DNA of 64,000 nucleotides, from assembly GCA_035566015.1 (NCBI GenBank), contig DATMRS010000002.1, forward strand, positions 1-64,000. The letters are read 5' to 3'. This document shows, one piece after another, positions 52,193 through 61,190 of this stretch. Numbering within the stretch: the first letter of the stretch is position 1; each line of letters begins with the position of its first letter. The DNA is from DATMRS01 sp035566015. GTDB lineage: Bacteria > Pseudomonadota > Alphaproteobacteria > Sphingomonadales > Sphingomonadaceae. Under the pieces are notes generated by a model. The model saw only the letters and a list, made by a program, of their open reading frames with translations. It did no database searches and had not been told where the DNA came from. Position numbers and translations under genes: made by a program.

Positions 52193-52537
52193 TCACTCCT
52201 TGACCGGCGGGCAGCCCGGCAGGTTCAGCATCCGCGCGTCGGTGCAGGTGCGGATCTGCGCCGATCCGTCGGGCCCGATGAAGAGCACATAGTCACCGCC
52301 CGGATCGCAATGCGCGGTCCAGCCGATCAGATTCTTGTAAGGCTCGGCCTTGGCGACATTGCTGATACGGCCGCAGCGCTGGTTTGAATCGACGATCGCG
52401 CGGCGCAGCGCGGCGGCGCGGCGGGCGGGGTCCAGCCTCTCCAATCGCTGACTGTAGCTGTTCGCCGGCGGCGTCGCGGCGAGGGCGGGGGCCGTTCCCA
52501 TCATGAGGGTGAGCAGGATGGCGGCATATCTGGTCAT
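52193..52537 (-). CDS. secreted hypothetical protein
   Basis: 114-aa product with a Sec signal peptide (MTRYAAILLTLMMGTAPALAA, cleavage after ALA). The mature part has three Cys residues (RCGRI, HCDPG, RTCTDA) plus a fourth in LPGCPPVKE, which may form two disulfides. No family is recognised. It converges with anmK, the stops being 10 bp apart. Confidence 0.72.
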   Translation of the reverse strand: MTRYAAILLTLMMGTAPALAATPPANSYSQRLERLDPARRAAALRRAIVDSNQRCGRISNVAKAEPYKNLIGWTAHCDPGGDYVLFIGPDGSAQIRTCTDARMLNLPGCPPVKE

Positions 52538-52712
52538 CTTGAAATCTCCATGCCCGTTTGGGGCTCCCTTGCTGTCTTAGTCGTGCGATATCCACGCTCC
52601 AACGCACAATCGGTTCCTGCCTCCGTTTCGGCGGGAACGAGTGGCCGGGCAGGGCATTATCGCAGCACCTGGATCGTGTCGCGGGGCTGACATCAATCCA
52701 TGGAGACGGCCC

Positions 52713-53144
52713 ATGAAAGTGAACGAATGCATGACGCGCGATGTGCGGATCGTGGACGTTGGCGATACCGTGCAGGACGCGGCCCAGATCATGGCGCAGA
52801 TCGATGCGGGCGTGCTGCCCGTGCGGGAGAATGACCGGCTGGTCGGCGTCATCACCGATCGCGATATCGCCATACGCGGCGTCGGGCGCGGCTGCGCGGC
52901 GGACGCCAAGGTGGGCGAGGTGATGAGCCCCGAGGTCAAATATTGCTTCGAGGATGATGAGGTGGAGGACATCCTCCTCAACATGGGCGATATTCAGGTG
53001 CGGCGCCTGCCCGTGCTCGATCATGCCAAGCAACTCGTCGGCATCGTCTCGATCGGCGACCTCGCGCGTGGCGAGACGGCGGAAACCGGTGAGACGCTGG
53101 TGGAGATCACGCGGATCAGCGGCCAGCACTCGCAGATGATCTGA
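52713..53144 (+). CDS. CBS-domain protein
   Basis: 143-aa protein made of two CBS motifs: MKVNECMTRDVRIVDVGDTVQDAAQIM... with GVLPVRENDRLVGVITDRDIAIR, then VGEVMSPEVKYCFEDDEVEDILLNM... with VRRLPVLDHAKQLVGIVSIGDLA. Paired CBS domains bind adenine nucleotides and regulate partner proteins. The ATG at 52713 is chosen because it begins the CBS fold. The partner is unknown. Confidence 0.9.
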   Translation: MKVNECMTRDVRIVDVGDTVQDAAQIMAQIDAGVLPVRENDRLVGVITDRDIAIRGVGRGCAADAKVGEVMSPEVKYCFEDDEVEDILLNMGDIQVRRLPVLDHAKQLVGIVSIGDLARGETAETGETLVEITRISGQHSQMI

Positions 53145-53149
53145 TCGCC

Positions 53150-53380
53150 ATGGACGACGCACCGAAAGCGCCGGAGCCGGCAGAGGTTACGCTGGTCGAT
53201 CTGTGGGTGCCGGCGGAGAGCTGGCAAGTCCCCTGCATGATCGAGGCGGCGTGCTGGACACTATTGCTTGAATGGACACGCCCGTCCCCCGATCATGGCG
53301 CGGATTATGAGGCGTCCCACGGGCAGCTTGTCCTTCCCGAACCAATGGAGGATGATGCGGGAAGCGGCCTGTTCGCGTAA
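53150..53380 (+). CDS. hypothetical acidic small protein
   Basis: 76-aa frame starting five bases after the CBS gene stop (MDDAPKAPEPAEVTLVDLWVPAESWQVPCMIEAACWTLLLEW...). It is acidic and has no signal peptide or known motif. The position suggests coupling to the CBS gene, but support is only the open frame; the region may be an untranslated leader of the next gene. Confidence 0.35.
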   Translation: MDDAPKAPEPAEVTLVDLWVPAESWQVPCMIEAACWTLLLEWTRPSPDHGADYEASHGQLVLPEPMEDDAGSGLFA

Positions 53381-53465
53381 AGCCGTCGCCGGCGGGGCAG
53401 GGAACTTGTCCCCGTCTGGTCTGTTGCGTGGTGTGATCCTTGGTCTTTCCATGCAAGGGGGCGTG

Positions 53466-54704
53466 ATGTTTCTGCTCGACAGGTTGCTTACCCGGATCGT
53501 TCGTGCCGGGCCGCTGACCGTGATCGATGCGAAGGGCCGGCGGCGAAGTTATGGAGATGCCTCGCCCGCGACGAAGCCGGTCACGGTGCGGCTGGCCGAC
53601 AATAAGGTGATGTGGGACATCGCCTTCCAGCCGCCGCTGAAGACCGGCGAAGCCTATATGGAAGGGCGGCTGATCCTTGAGAAGGGCGACATTCTCGATC
53701 TGCTCGACCTCGTCGGCTACAATGCGCGGTGGGAGGACGACAATCCGGTCCGGTCGATGCTCTGGCACGGGCGGCACGCCGCGCGGCAGGGGCGGAACGG
53801 CAGGCGGCTCGCCAAACGGAACGTGGCGCATCATTATGATCTGAGCGACCGGCTGTACGATCTATTCCTCGACGCCGACCGCCAATATAGCTGCGCCTAT
53901 TTCACCGATCCAGCGAACAGCCTGGAACAGGCGCAGGCCGACAAGAAGACGCATATCGCCGCCAAGCTGTACCTGAAGCCCGGGCAGAAGGTGCTCGATA
54001 TCGGCTGCGGCTGGGGCGGGATGGCGCTTTACCTGAACAAGGTCGCCGACGTCGACGTGCTCGGCGTCACGCTGAGCGAGGAGCAGTTGAAGGTCGCGCG
54101 CCGCCGCGCCGAGGAAGCGGGCGTCGCGGACAGGGTGCGTTTCGAACTGATCGATTATCGCGACGTCACCGGCAGCTTCGACCGGATCGTCTCGGTCGGC
54201 ATGTTCGAACATGTCGGGCCGTCCCATTATCCCGAATTCTTCGAGACGTGCAGGAAATTGCTGACGACCGACGGGGTGATGTTGCTGCACACGATCGGCC
54301 ATGTCGACGGGCCGAGCCCGACCGATCCCTGGGTGGCCAAATATATCTTTCCCGGAGGGTATATCCCCGCGCTGAGCGAGGTGGCGCCGGTGGTCGAGAA
54401 AGCGGGGCTGTGGCTTACCGATCTGGAGGTGCTGCGCCTGCATTATGCCGCGACGCTGGAGCATTGGTACGAACGCACCCAGGCGGCGCGCGACCAGATT
54501 ATCGCGCTTTATGACGAGCGCTTCTTCAGAATGTGGGAATATTATCTGGCCGCCTCGATCATCGCCTTCCGCCACGACGGCTTCGCCAATTTCCAGTTCC
54601 AGCTTACCCGCCGCCGCGACGCGCTGCCGCTGACGCGCGATTATATGCTGCGCGAGGAGGAACGGATGAAGGCGGACCCACCGCTCGCCATGGCGGCGGA
54701 GTGA
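53466..54704 (+). CDS. cfa: cyclopropane-fatty-acyl-phospholipid synthase
   Basis: 412-aa SAM-dependent enzyme that methylenates unsaturated acyl chains in membrane lipids. The N-terminal lipid-binding part has GEAYMEGRLILEKGDILDLLDLV; the methyltransferase core has HHYDLSDRLYDLFLDADRQYSCAYF, the SAM loop VLDIGCGWGGMAL (from about 176), SVGMFEHVGPSHYPEFF and FPGGYIPAL. I choose the ATG at 53466, after GGGGGCG; the longer frame upstream is not conserved. Confidence 0.93.
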   Translation: MFLLDRLLTRIVRAGPLTVIDAKGRRRSYGDASPATKPVTVRLADNKVMWDIAFQPPLKTGEAYMEGRLILEKGDILDLLDLVGYNARWEDDNPVRSMLWHGRHAARQGRNGRRLAKRNVAHHYDLSDRLYDLFLDADRQYSCAYFTDPANSLEQAQADKKTHIAAKLYLKPGQKVLDIGCGWGGMALYLNKVADVDVLGVTLSEEQLKVARRRAEEAGVADRVRFELIDYRDVTGSFDRIVSVGMFEHVGPSHYPEFFETCRKLLTTDGVMLLHTIGHVDGPSPTDPWVAKYIFPGGYIPALSEVAPVVEKAGLWLTDLEVLRLHYAATLEHWYERTQAARDQIIALYDERFFRMWEYYLAASIIAFRHDGFANFQFQLTRRRDALPLTRDYMLREEERMKADPPLAMAAE

Positions 54705-54743
54705 CGGGGGCGGACTTCATAGAGCGGAAGAACAACCACTCCA

Positions 54744-54836
54744 CGTCACTCCTGCGAAAGCCGGGGTCCATGGTCTCGGCTCACTTCATAATTAAACGAT
54801 TCGCCGTCCATGGATTCCGGCTTTCGCCGGAATGAC
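54744..54836. repeat. 93-bp paired-palindrome repeat, copy 2
   Basis: Begins CGTCACTCCTGCGAAAGCCG and ends with hairpin TCCGGCTTTCGCCGGA followed by ATGAC. The middle block GGGTCCATGGTCTCGGCTC matches copy 1 at 49699 with few changes. It fills most of the gap between cfa and lexA. Confidence 0.65.
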
Positions 54837-54876
54837 AGGGGGGAAGGGGTGAGATCGCGGGGAACGCTCTACGATA

Positions 54877-55542
54877 TCAATAACGGCGGAGCAGGCCCGC
54901 CAATCGTCCCTGCACGCGCACTTGCTCGGGCGCGTAGCGCTGCGGATCGTAGGCGCGGTTCGCCGGATCGAGGCGGATCATATTGCCCTCGTGCCGGAAA
55001 TATTTGAGCGTCGCCTCGCTATCCTCGATCAAGGCGACGACGATTTGCCCTTCGCGCGCCACGTCGGTGCGCTGAATGAGCGCATAATCGCCGTCAAGGA
55101 TGCCCGCCTCGACCATCGAATCGCCTGAAACCTCAAGCGCATAATGCTCGCCCGGGCCGAGCAGGGCGGCGGGCACCGACAGCGAATTGCGACTTTCGAT
55201 CGCCTCGATCGGCATGCCGGCGGCGATGCGGCCGTGGAGCGGAATTTCCATCACGTCATTATGCGGCGTCGGCGTTGCGACACGCAGCGCCGGCTTCAAC
55301 TGAACGACATTGTTCGGCTTCGCCTGTATCTCGGGCACCTTGAGCACCTCGAGCGCACGGGCGCGATTGGGCAGGCGGCGGATGAAGCCGCGTTCCTCCA
55401 GCGCGCTGATCAGGCGGTGCACGCCCGATTTCGACTTGAGATCGAGGGCCTCCTTCATCTCCTCGAATGAGGGCGATACGCCGGTTTCGGCGAGACGATC
55501 GTGGATGAAGCAGAGCAGTTCATGTTGCTTGCGCGTGAGCAT
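54877..55542 (-). CDS. lexA: SOS repressor LexA
   Basis: 221-aa repressor. The N-terminal winged helix (MLTRKQHELLCFIHDRLAETGVSPSFEEM...SGVHRLISALEERGFIRR) binds the SOS box; the C-terminal protease domain has the self-cleavage site Ala108-Gly109 (GRIAAGMP), nucleophile Ser142 (SGDSM) and general base Lys180. RecA filaments trigger self-cleavage upon DNA damage. The GAAC-N7-GAAC site 14 bp upstream implies autoregulation. Confidence 0.97.
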   Translation of the reverse strand: MLTRKQHELLCFIHDRLAETGVSPSFEEMKEALDLKSKSGVHRLISALEERGFIRRLPNRARALEVLKVPEIQAKPNNVVQLKPALRVATPTPHNDVMEIPLHGRIAAGMPIEAIESRNSLSVPAALLGPGEHYALEVSGDSMVEAGILDGDYALIQRTDVAREGQIVVALIEDSEATLKYFRHEGNMIRLDPANRAYDPQRYAPEQVRVQGRLAGLLRRY

Positions 55543-55555
55543 GGCCGACCCCTAA

Positions 55556-55570
55556 GAACGAACGGGGAAC
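55556..55570. promoter_or_regulatory. LexA (SOS) box of lexA
   Basis: GAAC, seven bases, GAAC on the plus strand (GTTC-N7-GTTC reading toward lexA) is the alphaproteobacterial LexA motif. It lies 14-28 bases upstream of the lexA start codon. Confidence 0.88.
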
Positions 55571-55594
55571 GTGTAGGAAACGTTGCGCGGCCTG

Positions 55595-56782
55595 TCAAGC
55601 GAAAGGCAGAATTTCCACCGAGTCGCCGATCGCGGCGGCAGGGCTGGACGGTGGGCGGACGATGAGCAGCTCCGCCGCCGCGAGCGCGCGCATCGCCGCG
55701 CTGTCCTGGCTTCCCGCCTCGACCACCCCGCCGGGGCCGTAGCAGCCGCGCAGATATTCGGCGCGCGCGCCGGTCGCGGGGAGCGGCGCGCCCAGCCTGG
55801 CGGTGCGCGCCTTGGCAAACGGATCGGGCGCGCCGAGCAGATGGCGGACGAGCGGCAGGAGGAACAGCCACGCGGTCACATAAGCCGACACCGGATTGCC
55901 GGGGAGCCCCAGCACGATCGCCTTGCCGAGGCGGCCGGCGAGCAGCGGCTTGCCCGGCTTCATCGCGATCCGCCAGAAATCGAGCGTCGCGCCGGCCCGG
56001 TCGAGCGCGGGGCGGACGAAATCGCGATCGCCGACCGAGGCGCCGCCGGTGGTGACGATGATGTCGGCATCGGCGGCGTCGGCGAAGGCCGCCGTCATGC
56101 CATCGAGATTGTCGGCGACGATGCCGCGATCCTCCACCTCGGCCGGCAGTGTCGCGCCGAGCAGCGCGGCGAGCATCGGCGCGTTGGAGGAGGGGAGGGT
56201 GACGCCCGGGGTCGGCGCGCCCACCGGCACCAGCTCGTCGCCGGTCGACAGCAAAGCGATACGCGGCCGTCGCCGGACAGGAAGCGTCCCGTGGCCGCCG
56301 AGCGCGGCGATCGCTATCTGTGGCGGGCCGACCGGTGCGCCCTCGGCCAGCAGCAGGGAATCGGCGGCAAAGTCGCTGCCCGCCGCGCGGACATGGGCGC
56401 CCTTGCGCGGCGGCCCTTCGCCGTCGAGCCGCAGGCTGTCGCCGCTGCGCGCGGCCTCCTCCTGTACGAGAATCGTGTCCGCGCCCGCCGGGAGCGGCGC
56501 GCCGGTGAAGATGCGCGCGGCCTCATGCGGGGCGAGCGGCCGGTCGAACCCCGCGCCGGCGGCGCTCTCGCCCACCACCGTCCACGGGCCGGGCATTTCG
56601 GCGAACCGCAACGCATAGCCGTCCATCGCCGAAAGGTCCGCCGCCGGCTGCGTCCGCCGCGCCGTCACGGGACGTGCCGCCCAGCGCCCGAGGGCATCGA
56701 GCAATCGCACCTCCTCGACCGGCAGAGGTTCGCCAAGCGCCAGCAGCCGCGCCTGCGCCTCCGCGACAGGCAGCAGGCTCAT
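55595..56782 (-). CDS. moeA: molybdopterin molybdotransferase MoeA
   Basis: 395-aa enzyme that inserts molybdate into adenylated molybdopterin. Segments are PAADLSAMDGYALR, RIFTGAPLPAGADTILVQEE, RIALLSTGDELVPVG, and TTGGASVGDRDFV, with the GLPGNPVSAYVTAWLFLLPLVR end region. The ATG at 56782 overlaps the moaC stop by four bases; a start at 56797 is less likely. Confidence 0.95.
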   Translation of the reverse strand: MSLLPVAEAQARLLALGEPLPVEEVRLLDALGRWAARPVTARRTQPAADLSAMDGYALRFAEMPGPWTVVGESAAGAGFDRPLAPHEAARIFTGAPLPAGADTILVQEEAARSGDSLRLDGEGPPRKGAHVRAAGSDFAADSLLLAEGAPVGPPQIAIAALGGHGTLPVRRRPRIALLSTGDELVPVGAPTPGVTLPSSNAPMLAALLGATLPAEVEDRGIVADNLDGMTAAFADAADADIIVTTGGASVGDRDFVRPALDRAGATLDFWRIAMKPGKPLLAGRLGKAIVLGLPGNPVSAYVTAWLFLLPLVRHLLGAPDPFAKARTARLGAPLPATGARAEYLRGCYGPGGVVEAGSQDSAAMRALAAAELLIVRPPSSPAAAIGDSVEILPFA

Positions 56783-57252
56783 GGCGCAGCGCGCCACTCG
56801 CCCGAGCGGCCGCCTGATTTGGCGAGCAGGCGGATGCCGTCGATCGTCATGCCGCGATCGAGCGCCTTCGCCATGTCGTAAATGGTGAGCAGCGCCACCG
56901 AGACGGCGGTGAGCGCCTCCATTTCCACCCCCGTCTGATCGCGCGTCGAGGCGGTGGCGGTGCAGCGGATCGCCCCCTCTTCAAACGCCAGATCGAGCGA
57001 GACGGCGTTCAGCGGCAGCGGGTGGCAAAGCGGCACCAGATCGGCGGTCTTCTTCGCCGCCATGATGCCCGCGACCCGCGCGACGGCGAGCACGTCACCT
57101 TTCTTCACCGCGCCCTCGCGGATCGCGGCCAGCGCCGCGGCGGACATGGCTATCCGGCCCTCGGCGGTGGCGGTGCGGGGCGTCGCGGGCTTGGCCGAGA
57201 CGTCCACCATATGCGCCGCGCCCTCGGCATCGAGATGGGTGAGCCGGCTCAT
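56779..57252 (-). CDS. moaC: cyclic pyranopterin monophosphate synthase MoaC
   Basis: 157-aa molybdenum cofactor enzyme acting after MoaA. It has LTHLDAEGAAHMVDVSAKPATPRTATAEGRI, KTADLVPLCHPLPLNAV, and VEMEALTAVSVALLTIYDMAKALDRGM, covering the active-site His and Lys/Asp residues. Its start overlaps the trpC stop and its stop overlaps the moeA start, so Trp and cofactor genes form one transcript. Confidence 0.96.
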   Translation of the reverse strand: MSRLTHLDAEGAAHMVDVSAKPATPRTATAEGRIAMSAAALAAIREGAVKKGDVLAVARVAGIMAAKKTADLVPLCHPLPLNAVSLDLAFEEGAIRCTATASTRDQTGVEMEALTAVSVALLTIYDMAKALDRGMTIDGIRLLAKSGGRSGEWRAAP

Positions 57253-58043
57253 GCCCCGACCAGCAGCCGCCGCGTCGCCTGCTCGACATCCGCCTCGCGC
57301 ATCAGCGATTCGCCGACGAGGAAGCAGGAGACAGTATGTTCGCTCATCGCGACGAGATCGGCATGGCTCGAAAGGCCGCTTTCGGCGACGAAGGTGCAGC
57401 CGGCGGGGGCGTGGGCGACCAGTTCGTAGGTCCGCTGGAAATCGACGGTGAAGTCGCGGAGGTCGCGATTGTTCACCCCGATCAGGCGCGAGCGTAGGCG
57501 AAGCGCGCGATCGAGTTCGGCGGCGTCATGCACCTCGACCAGCGCGTCCATGCCGTGCGCGATCGCGGCGGCCTCTATCTCCGCCATCTGCCCGTCCCCG
57601 AGCGCTGCGACGATGATGAGGATCGCGTCCGCGCCCAGCGCGCGCGCCTCCGTCACCTGCCAGGGATCGACGATGAAATCCTTGCGCAAACAGGGCAGCG
57701 ATACCGCCGCGCGCGCCTGTTCGAGATAGGCGTCAGCCCCCTGGAAAAAGGGCATATCGGTCAGCACCGAGAGGCAGGCCGCGCCGCCCGCCTGATAGGC
57801 GCGGGCATGCGCCGGCGGATCGAAATCGGCGCGGATCAGCCCCTTGGAGGGGGAAGCCTTCTTGATTTCCGCGATCAGCCCGAAGCCGCCCGCCGCGACC
57901 TTCGCGTCCAGCGCGGCGCGAAAGCCGCGCGGCGGCGTCTGTTCCTTCGCGCGCCCCTCCAGTTCGGCCAGTGGCATCGCAGCGCGGCGCGCGACGACAT
58001 GATCGCGCTTCACGGCGAGAATTTCGGTGAGCTTGTTCGTCAT
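57249..58043 (-). CDS. trpC: indole-3-glycerol phosphate synthase
   Basis: 264-aa (beta/alpha)8 enzyme of tryptophan synthesis. Diagnostic blocks are LIAEIKKASPSKGLIRADFDP, LSVLTDMPFFQGADAYL, PCLRKDFIVDPWQVTEARALGADAILII, GVNNRDLRDFTVD and FVAESGL. The ATG at 58043 overlaps the trpD stop by four bases, so I prefer it over 58061. It is monofunctional, without a fused TrpF. Confidence 0.96.
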   Translation of the reverse strand: MTNKLTEILAVKRDHVVARRAAMPLAELEGRAKEQTPPRGFRAALDAKVAAGGFGLIAEIKKASPSKGLIRADFDPPAHARAYQAGGAACLSVLTDMPFFQGADAYLEQARAAVSLPCLRKDFIVDPWQVTEARALGADAILIIVAALGDGQMAEIEAAAIAHGMDALVEVHDAAELDRALRLRSRLIGVNNRDLRDFTVDFQRTYELVAHAPAGCTFVAESGLSSHADLVAMSEHTVSCFLVGESLMREADVEQATRRLLVGA

Positions 58044-59041
58044 CGAAAGGCGATCCAGCAATCGAGCAGCGCGTTGGCGAGGCCCTTGTCGATCGTCTCG
58101 GCGGCCTCCTCCATGCCCTCCGCCCAGCTATCCGCCGCGCCCGCGACGATCAGCGCGGCCGCGCTGTTGAGGAGAACGGCCTCGCGATAGGCGCCCGGCT
58201 CGCCTTGCAGCAGACGGCGCAGCGCCGCCGCATTATAAGCGGGATCGCCGCCCCGGATCGCATGGAGGCCGTGCCGCGCGAGCCCTGCATCCTCGGGCGT
58301 CACCACCTCTTCGCTGCGGCCCGTCATGCGGCCGATCCGGATCACGCGGCTGGGACCCGCGATCGAAAGTTCGTCGAGGCTTTCTTCGCCCGATACGACC
58401 ATTGCCGACTCGGTACCCAGATACTCCAGCGCGGCGGCGACGGTGGGCAGATAATCGACGCGCGCGACGCCGATGAGCTGGCGGGTGACGCGCGCCGGGC
58501 TCGCCATCGGGCCGAGCAGATTGAAGATGGTGCGCTTGCCGATCGCGCGGCGGATCGGCCCGAGCCGGGCGAGGGCGGGGTGATGCGTCTGCGCGAAGAG
58601 GAAGCCTATGCCGAGATCGGCAAGGCTGCGCTCGGCAGTGGCCGACGCGATTGACAGGTCGAGGCCCAGCGCCTCCAGCGTGTCCGCCGCGCCCGCCTTC
58701 GACGACGCCGCGCGATTGCCGTGCTTGGCGACCGGAACGCCGGCCGCCGCGACGACGATCGCGACGGCGGTGGAGATGTTGAGGCTGTGCGCGCCGTCGC
58801 CGCCGGTGCCGCACACGTCGATCGCGTTGGCGGGCGCCTCGATAGGGATCATCCGCCGCCGCATCGCGCGCGCCGCGGCGGCGATTTCCAGGCTCGTCTC
58901 GTCGCGCGCCGCCATGTCGGTCAGAAAGCGGATCACCGCCTCGTCGCTGGCTCGTCCGTCGAGAATATCCTCAAAGGCGGCTTCGGCGATCGCCTCGTCG
59001 AGCGGGCTTGTCGTGTCGGGAAGCAGCGCGAGCGTCGTCAC
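58040..59041 (-). CDS. trpD: anthranilate phosphoribosyltransferase
   Basis: 333-aa enzyme joining anthranilate with PRPP. The glycine-rich VCGTGGDGAHSLNISTAVAIVVAAAGVPVAKHGNRAASSKAGAADTLEALG and FLFAQTHHPALARLGPIRRAIGKRTIFNLLGP are typical. It overlaps trpG upstream and trpC downstream by four bases each, indicating tight coupling. Confidence 0.96.
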   Translation of the reverse strand: MTTLALLPDTTSPLDEAIAEAAFEDILDGRASDEAVIRFLTDMAARDETSLEIAAAARAMRRRMIPIEAPANAIDVCGTGGDGAHSLNISTAVAIVVAAAGVPVAKHGNRAASSKAGAADTLEALGLDLSIASATAERSLADLGIGFLFAQTHHPALARLGPIRRAIGKRTIFNLLGPMASPARVTRQLIGVARVDYLPTVAAALEYLGTESAMVVSGEESLDELSIAGPSRVIRIGRMTGRSEEVVTPEDAGLARHGLHAIRGGDPAYNAAALRRLLQGEPGAYREAVLLNSAAALIVAGAADSWAEGMEEAAETIDKGLANALLDCWIAFR

Positions 59042-59625
59042 GTCCGCTCCTTCACGGGGATGCCGGCGATTCGCAGGAAATTGGCGAGCAGCCGGTGGCC
59101 ATGCTCCGTCGCGATGCTTTCGGGATGGAACTGGACGCCATGGATCGGCAGCGTCGCGTGGCGCATGCCCATGACGGTCGCGTCGTCGGCATGCGCGTTG
59201 GCGATCAATTCGGCGGGAATATCCTCCACCACCAGCGAATGATAGCGCGTGGCGATATAGGGCGAGGGTAGGCCCGCGAAGACGCCGCTGCCGTCATGCT
59301 CGACCGGTGAGGTCTTGCCATGCATCAGGGTTCTGGCGCGCGTCACGCGGCCGCCGAAATATTGGCCGATAGCCTGATGACCAAGGCAGACGCCGAGCAG
59401 CGGCCGCCCTTCGCGCGCGCATGCGCCGACGAGATCGAGCGAGATGCCCGCTTCGTTGGGCGTGCACGGCCCGGGCGAGATCAGGAAGGCGTCGGCGCCG
59501 CTCGCCAGCGCTTCATCGGCGCTCAGCGCATCGTTGCGGCGGACTTCCACGGGCGCACCCAGCTCCTGGAGATAATGCACCAGGTTCCAGGTGAAGCTGT
59601 CATAATTATCGATGACGAGGATCAT
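59038..59625 (-). CDS. trpG: anthranilate/aminodeoxychorismate synthase glutamine amidotransferase
   Basis: 195-aa class I glutaminase subunit. It starts MILVIDNYDSFTWNLVHYLQELGA, has the nucleophile in GVCLGHQAIGQYFGG and the His-Glu of GVQFHPESIATEHG. It supplies ammonia to TrpE and may also serve PabB, as is usual when only one such subunit is present. trpE ends 41 bp upstream. Confidence 0.95.
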   Translation of the reverse strand: MILVIDNYDSFTWNLVHYLQELGAPVEVRRNDALSADEALASGADAFLISPGPCTPNEAGISLDLVGACAREGRPLLGVCLGHQAIGQYFGGRVTRARTLMHGKTSPVEHDGSGVFAGLPSPYIATRYHSLVVEDIPAELIANAHADDATVMGMRHATLPIHGVQFHPESIATEHGHRLLANFLRIAGIPVKERT

Positions 59626-59666
59626 GGCATGGCTTTAGAGGCTCGTCACCGCCGGGGGAAAGCGAA

Positions 59667-61190
59667 TTATTGGCCGAAGCCGCTTTCGTTCGCCCGTGCC
59701 ACCGCCTCGCGCGCGGCGGCGGCGAGCGCGCTGGCCTTCGCCTCACATTCGCGCTGTTCATAGGCCGGGTCCGAATCGGCGACGATGCCCGCGCCCGCCT
59801 GCACATGCATCATGCCGTCCTTCACGACGGCGGTGCGCAGCACGATACATGAATCCATCGATCCGTCGGGCGAGAAATAGCCGACGCCGCCGGCATAAGG
59901 CCCGCGCGTCTCCGCCTCCAGCTCGGCGATGATCTCGCACGCGCGCACCTTGGGCGCGCCCGAGACGGTGCCCGCCGGAAAGCCCGCGAACAGCGCGTCG
60001 ATCGCATCCTTGTCGGGCGCCAGCCGGCCGACGACGTTCGAGACGATGTGCATGACGTGACTGTATTTCTCGGTCGTATAGCTATCCGTCACCTCCACCG
60101 TGCCTGGCGCCGCGACGCGACCGACATCATTGCGGCCGAGATCGAGCAGCATCAGATGCTCCGCCCGTTCCTTGGGATCGGCGAGCAGGCTTTCGCGATT
60201 GGCATTGTCCTCGGCGGCGGTGCGGCCGCGCGGACGGGTGCCCGCGATCGGGCGGATCGTCACTTCGCCGTCGCGCGCGCGGACCAGTATTTCCGGGCTC
60301 GATCCGATCAGCGCGAAGCCGGGCAGATCGAGATAATAAAGGAAGGGCGAGGGATTCACCCGGCGCAGCGCGCGATAGAGATCGAAGGGTGGCAGCGGGA
60401 AGGGCGCGGTGAAGCGCTGCGCGAGGACGACCTGGAAGATGTCGCCCGCGGCTATATAGTCCTTCGCCTTCAATACCATCTCGCGATAGCGGCCGGGCGG
60501 CAGCACCGGCTCGGGCGGGGCAGGCTCGGCAACGGGCGCGCGGTGGCGTGTCGGCAGCGGAGCCGCCAGCCGGGCGGCGGCACTCTCGATCCGCTCATGG
60601 GCTTCGGCAATCGCCTGCGCAGCGTCGCGCTCCGACGGCCAGAGCGGGGCCACGAAGAACAGCTCATCCGCCAGCCGATCGAAGATCAGCACCAGCATCG
60701 GGCGCACGAACAGCATGTCGGGCAGGTCGAGCGGATTGGGCGCGGGGCGGGGCAGCTTCTCGACGAGGCCGACCGTCTCATAAGCGAAATAGCCGACGAG
60801 GCAGGCGAGCGCGGAGGGCAGCCCCTCGGGCACGTCCATCCGGCACGCCTCGACCAGCGCGCGCATTGCGGCGAGCGATTCCCCGGCGCACGGCTCGAAC
60901 GCCTCGCGGTCGCTTGCCCAGCGGCGATTGATCTCGGCGCTGCGGCCGCGCGCGCGGAAGACGAGATCAGGCGAGAGGCCGAGCAGGGTATAGCGCCCGC
61001 GCGTCGCCCCGCCCTCGACCGATTCGAGGAGGAAGTCGCCCCGATGCGGCTCGATCAGCTTGATCGCGGCGGCGACGGGCGTGTCGACATCGGCGACCTG
61101 GCGGCGCCAGACGAGCGCCGGCCGTCCGGCGCGGAGCGCTTCGGCCGCCGCGCGGTCATCCCCCTGCCGTTCCTGATCGCCTGGCATCAT
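59667..61190 (-). CDS. trpE: anthranilate synthase component I
   Basis: 507-aa chorismate-using enzyme, first step of tryptophan synthesis. The C-terminal core has AGDIFQVVLAQRFTAPF, NPSPFLYYLDLPGFALIGSSPEILVR, IRPIAGTRPRG, MLLDLGRNDVGRV and FPAGTVSGAPKVRACEIIAELE. The N-terminal regulatory part has LLESVEGGATRGRYTLLGLSPDLVF with the feedback-binding LLES motif. Its ATG overlaps the ppiD stop (TGATG). Confidence 0.96.
   Translation of the reverse strand: MMPGDQERQGDDRAAAEALRAGRPALVWRRQVADVDTPVAAAIKLIEPHRGDFLLESVEGGATRGRYTLLGLSPDLVFRARGRSAEINRRWASDREAFEPCAGESLAAMRALVEACRMDVPEGLPSALACLVGYFAYETVGLVEKLPRPAPNPLDLPDMLFVRPMLVLIFDRLADELFFVAPLWPSERDAAQAIAEAHERIESAAARLAAPLPTRHRAPVAEPAPPEPVLPPGRYREMVLKAKDYIAAGDIFQVVLAQRFTAPFPLPPFDLYRALRRVNPSPFLYYLDLPGFALIGSSPEILVRARDGEVTIRPIAGTRPRGRTAAEDNANRESLLADPKERAEHLMLLDLGRNDVGRVAAPGTVEVTDSYTTEKYSHVMHIVSNVVGRLAPDKDAIDALFAGFPAGTVSGAPKVRACEIIAELEAETRGPYAGGVGYFSPDGSMDSCIVLRTAVVKDGMMHVQAGAGIVADSDPAYEQRECEAKASALAAAAREAVARANESGFGQ

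Noticed and set aside
53187..53834. Minus-strand frame across the cfa start
   Set aside because: No domain, no binding site, and it lies antisense to conserved CFA synthase sequence.
54717..54743. Possible gene between cfa and lexA
   Set aside because: The gap is short and mostly occupied by the 93-bp repeat; no frame with a binding site is present.
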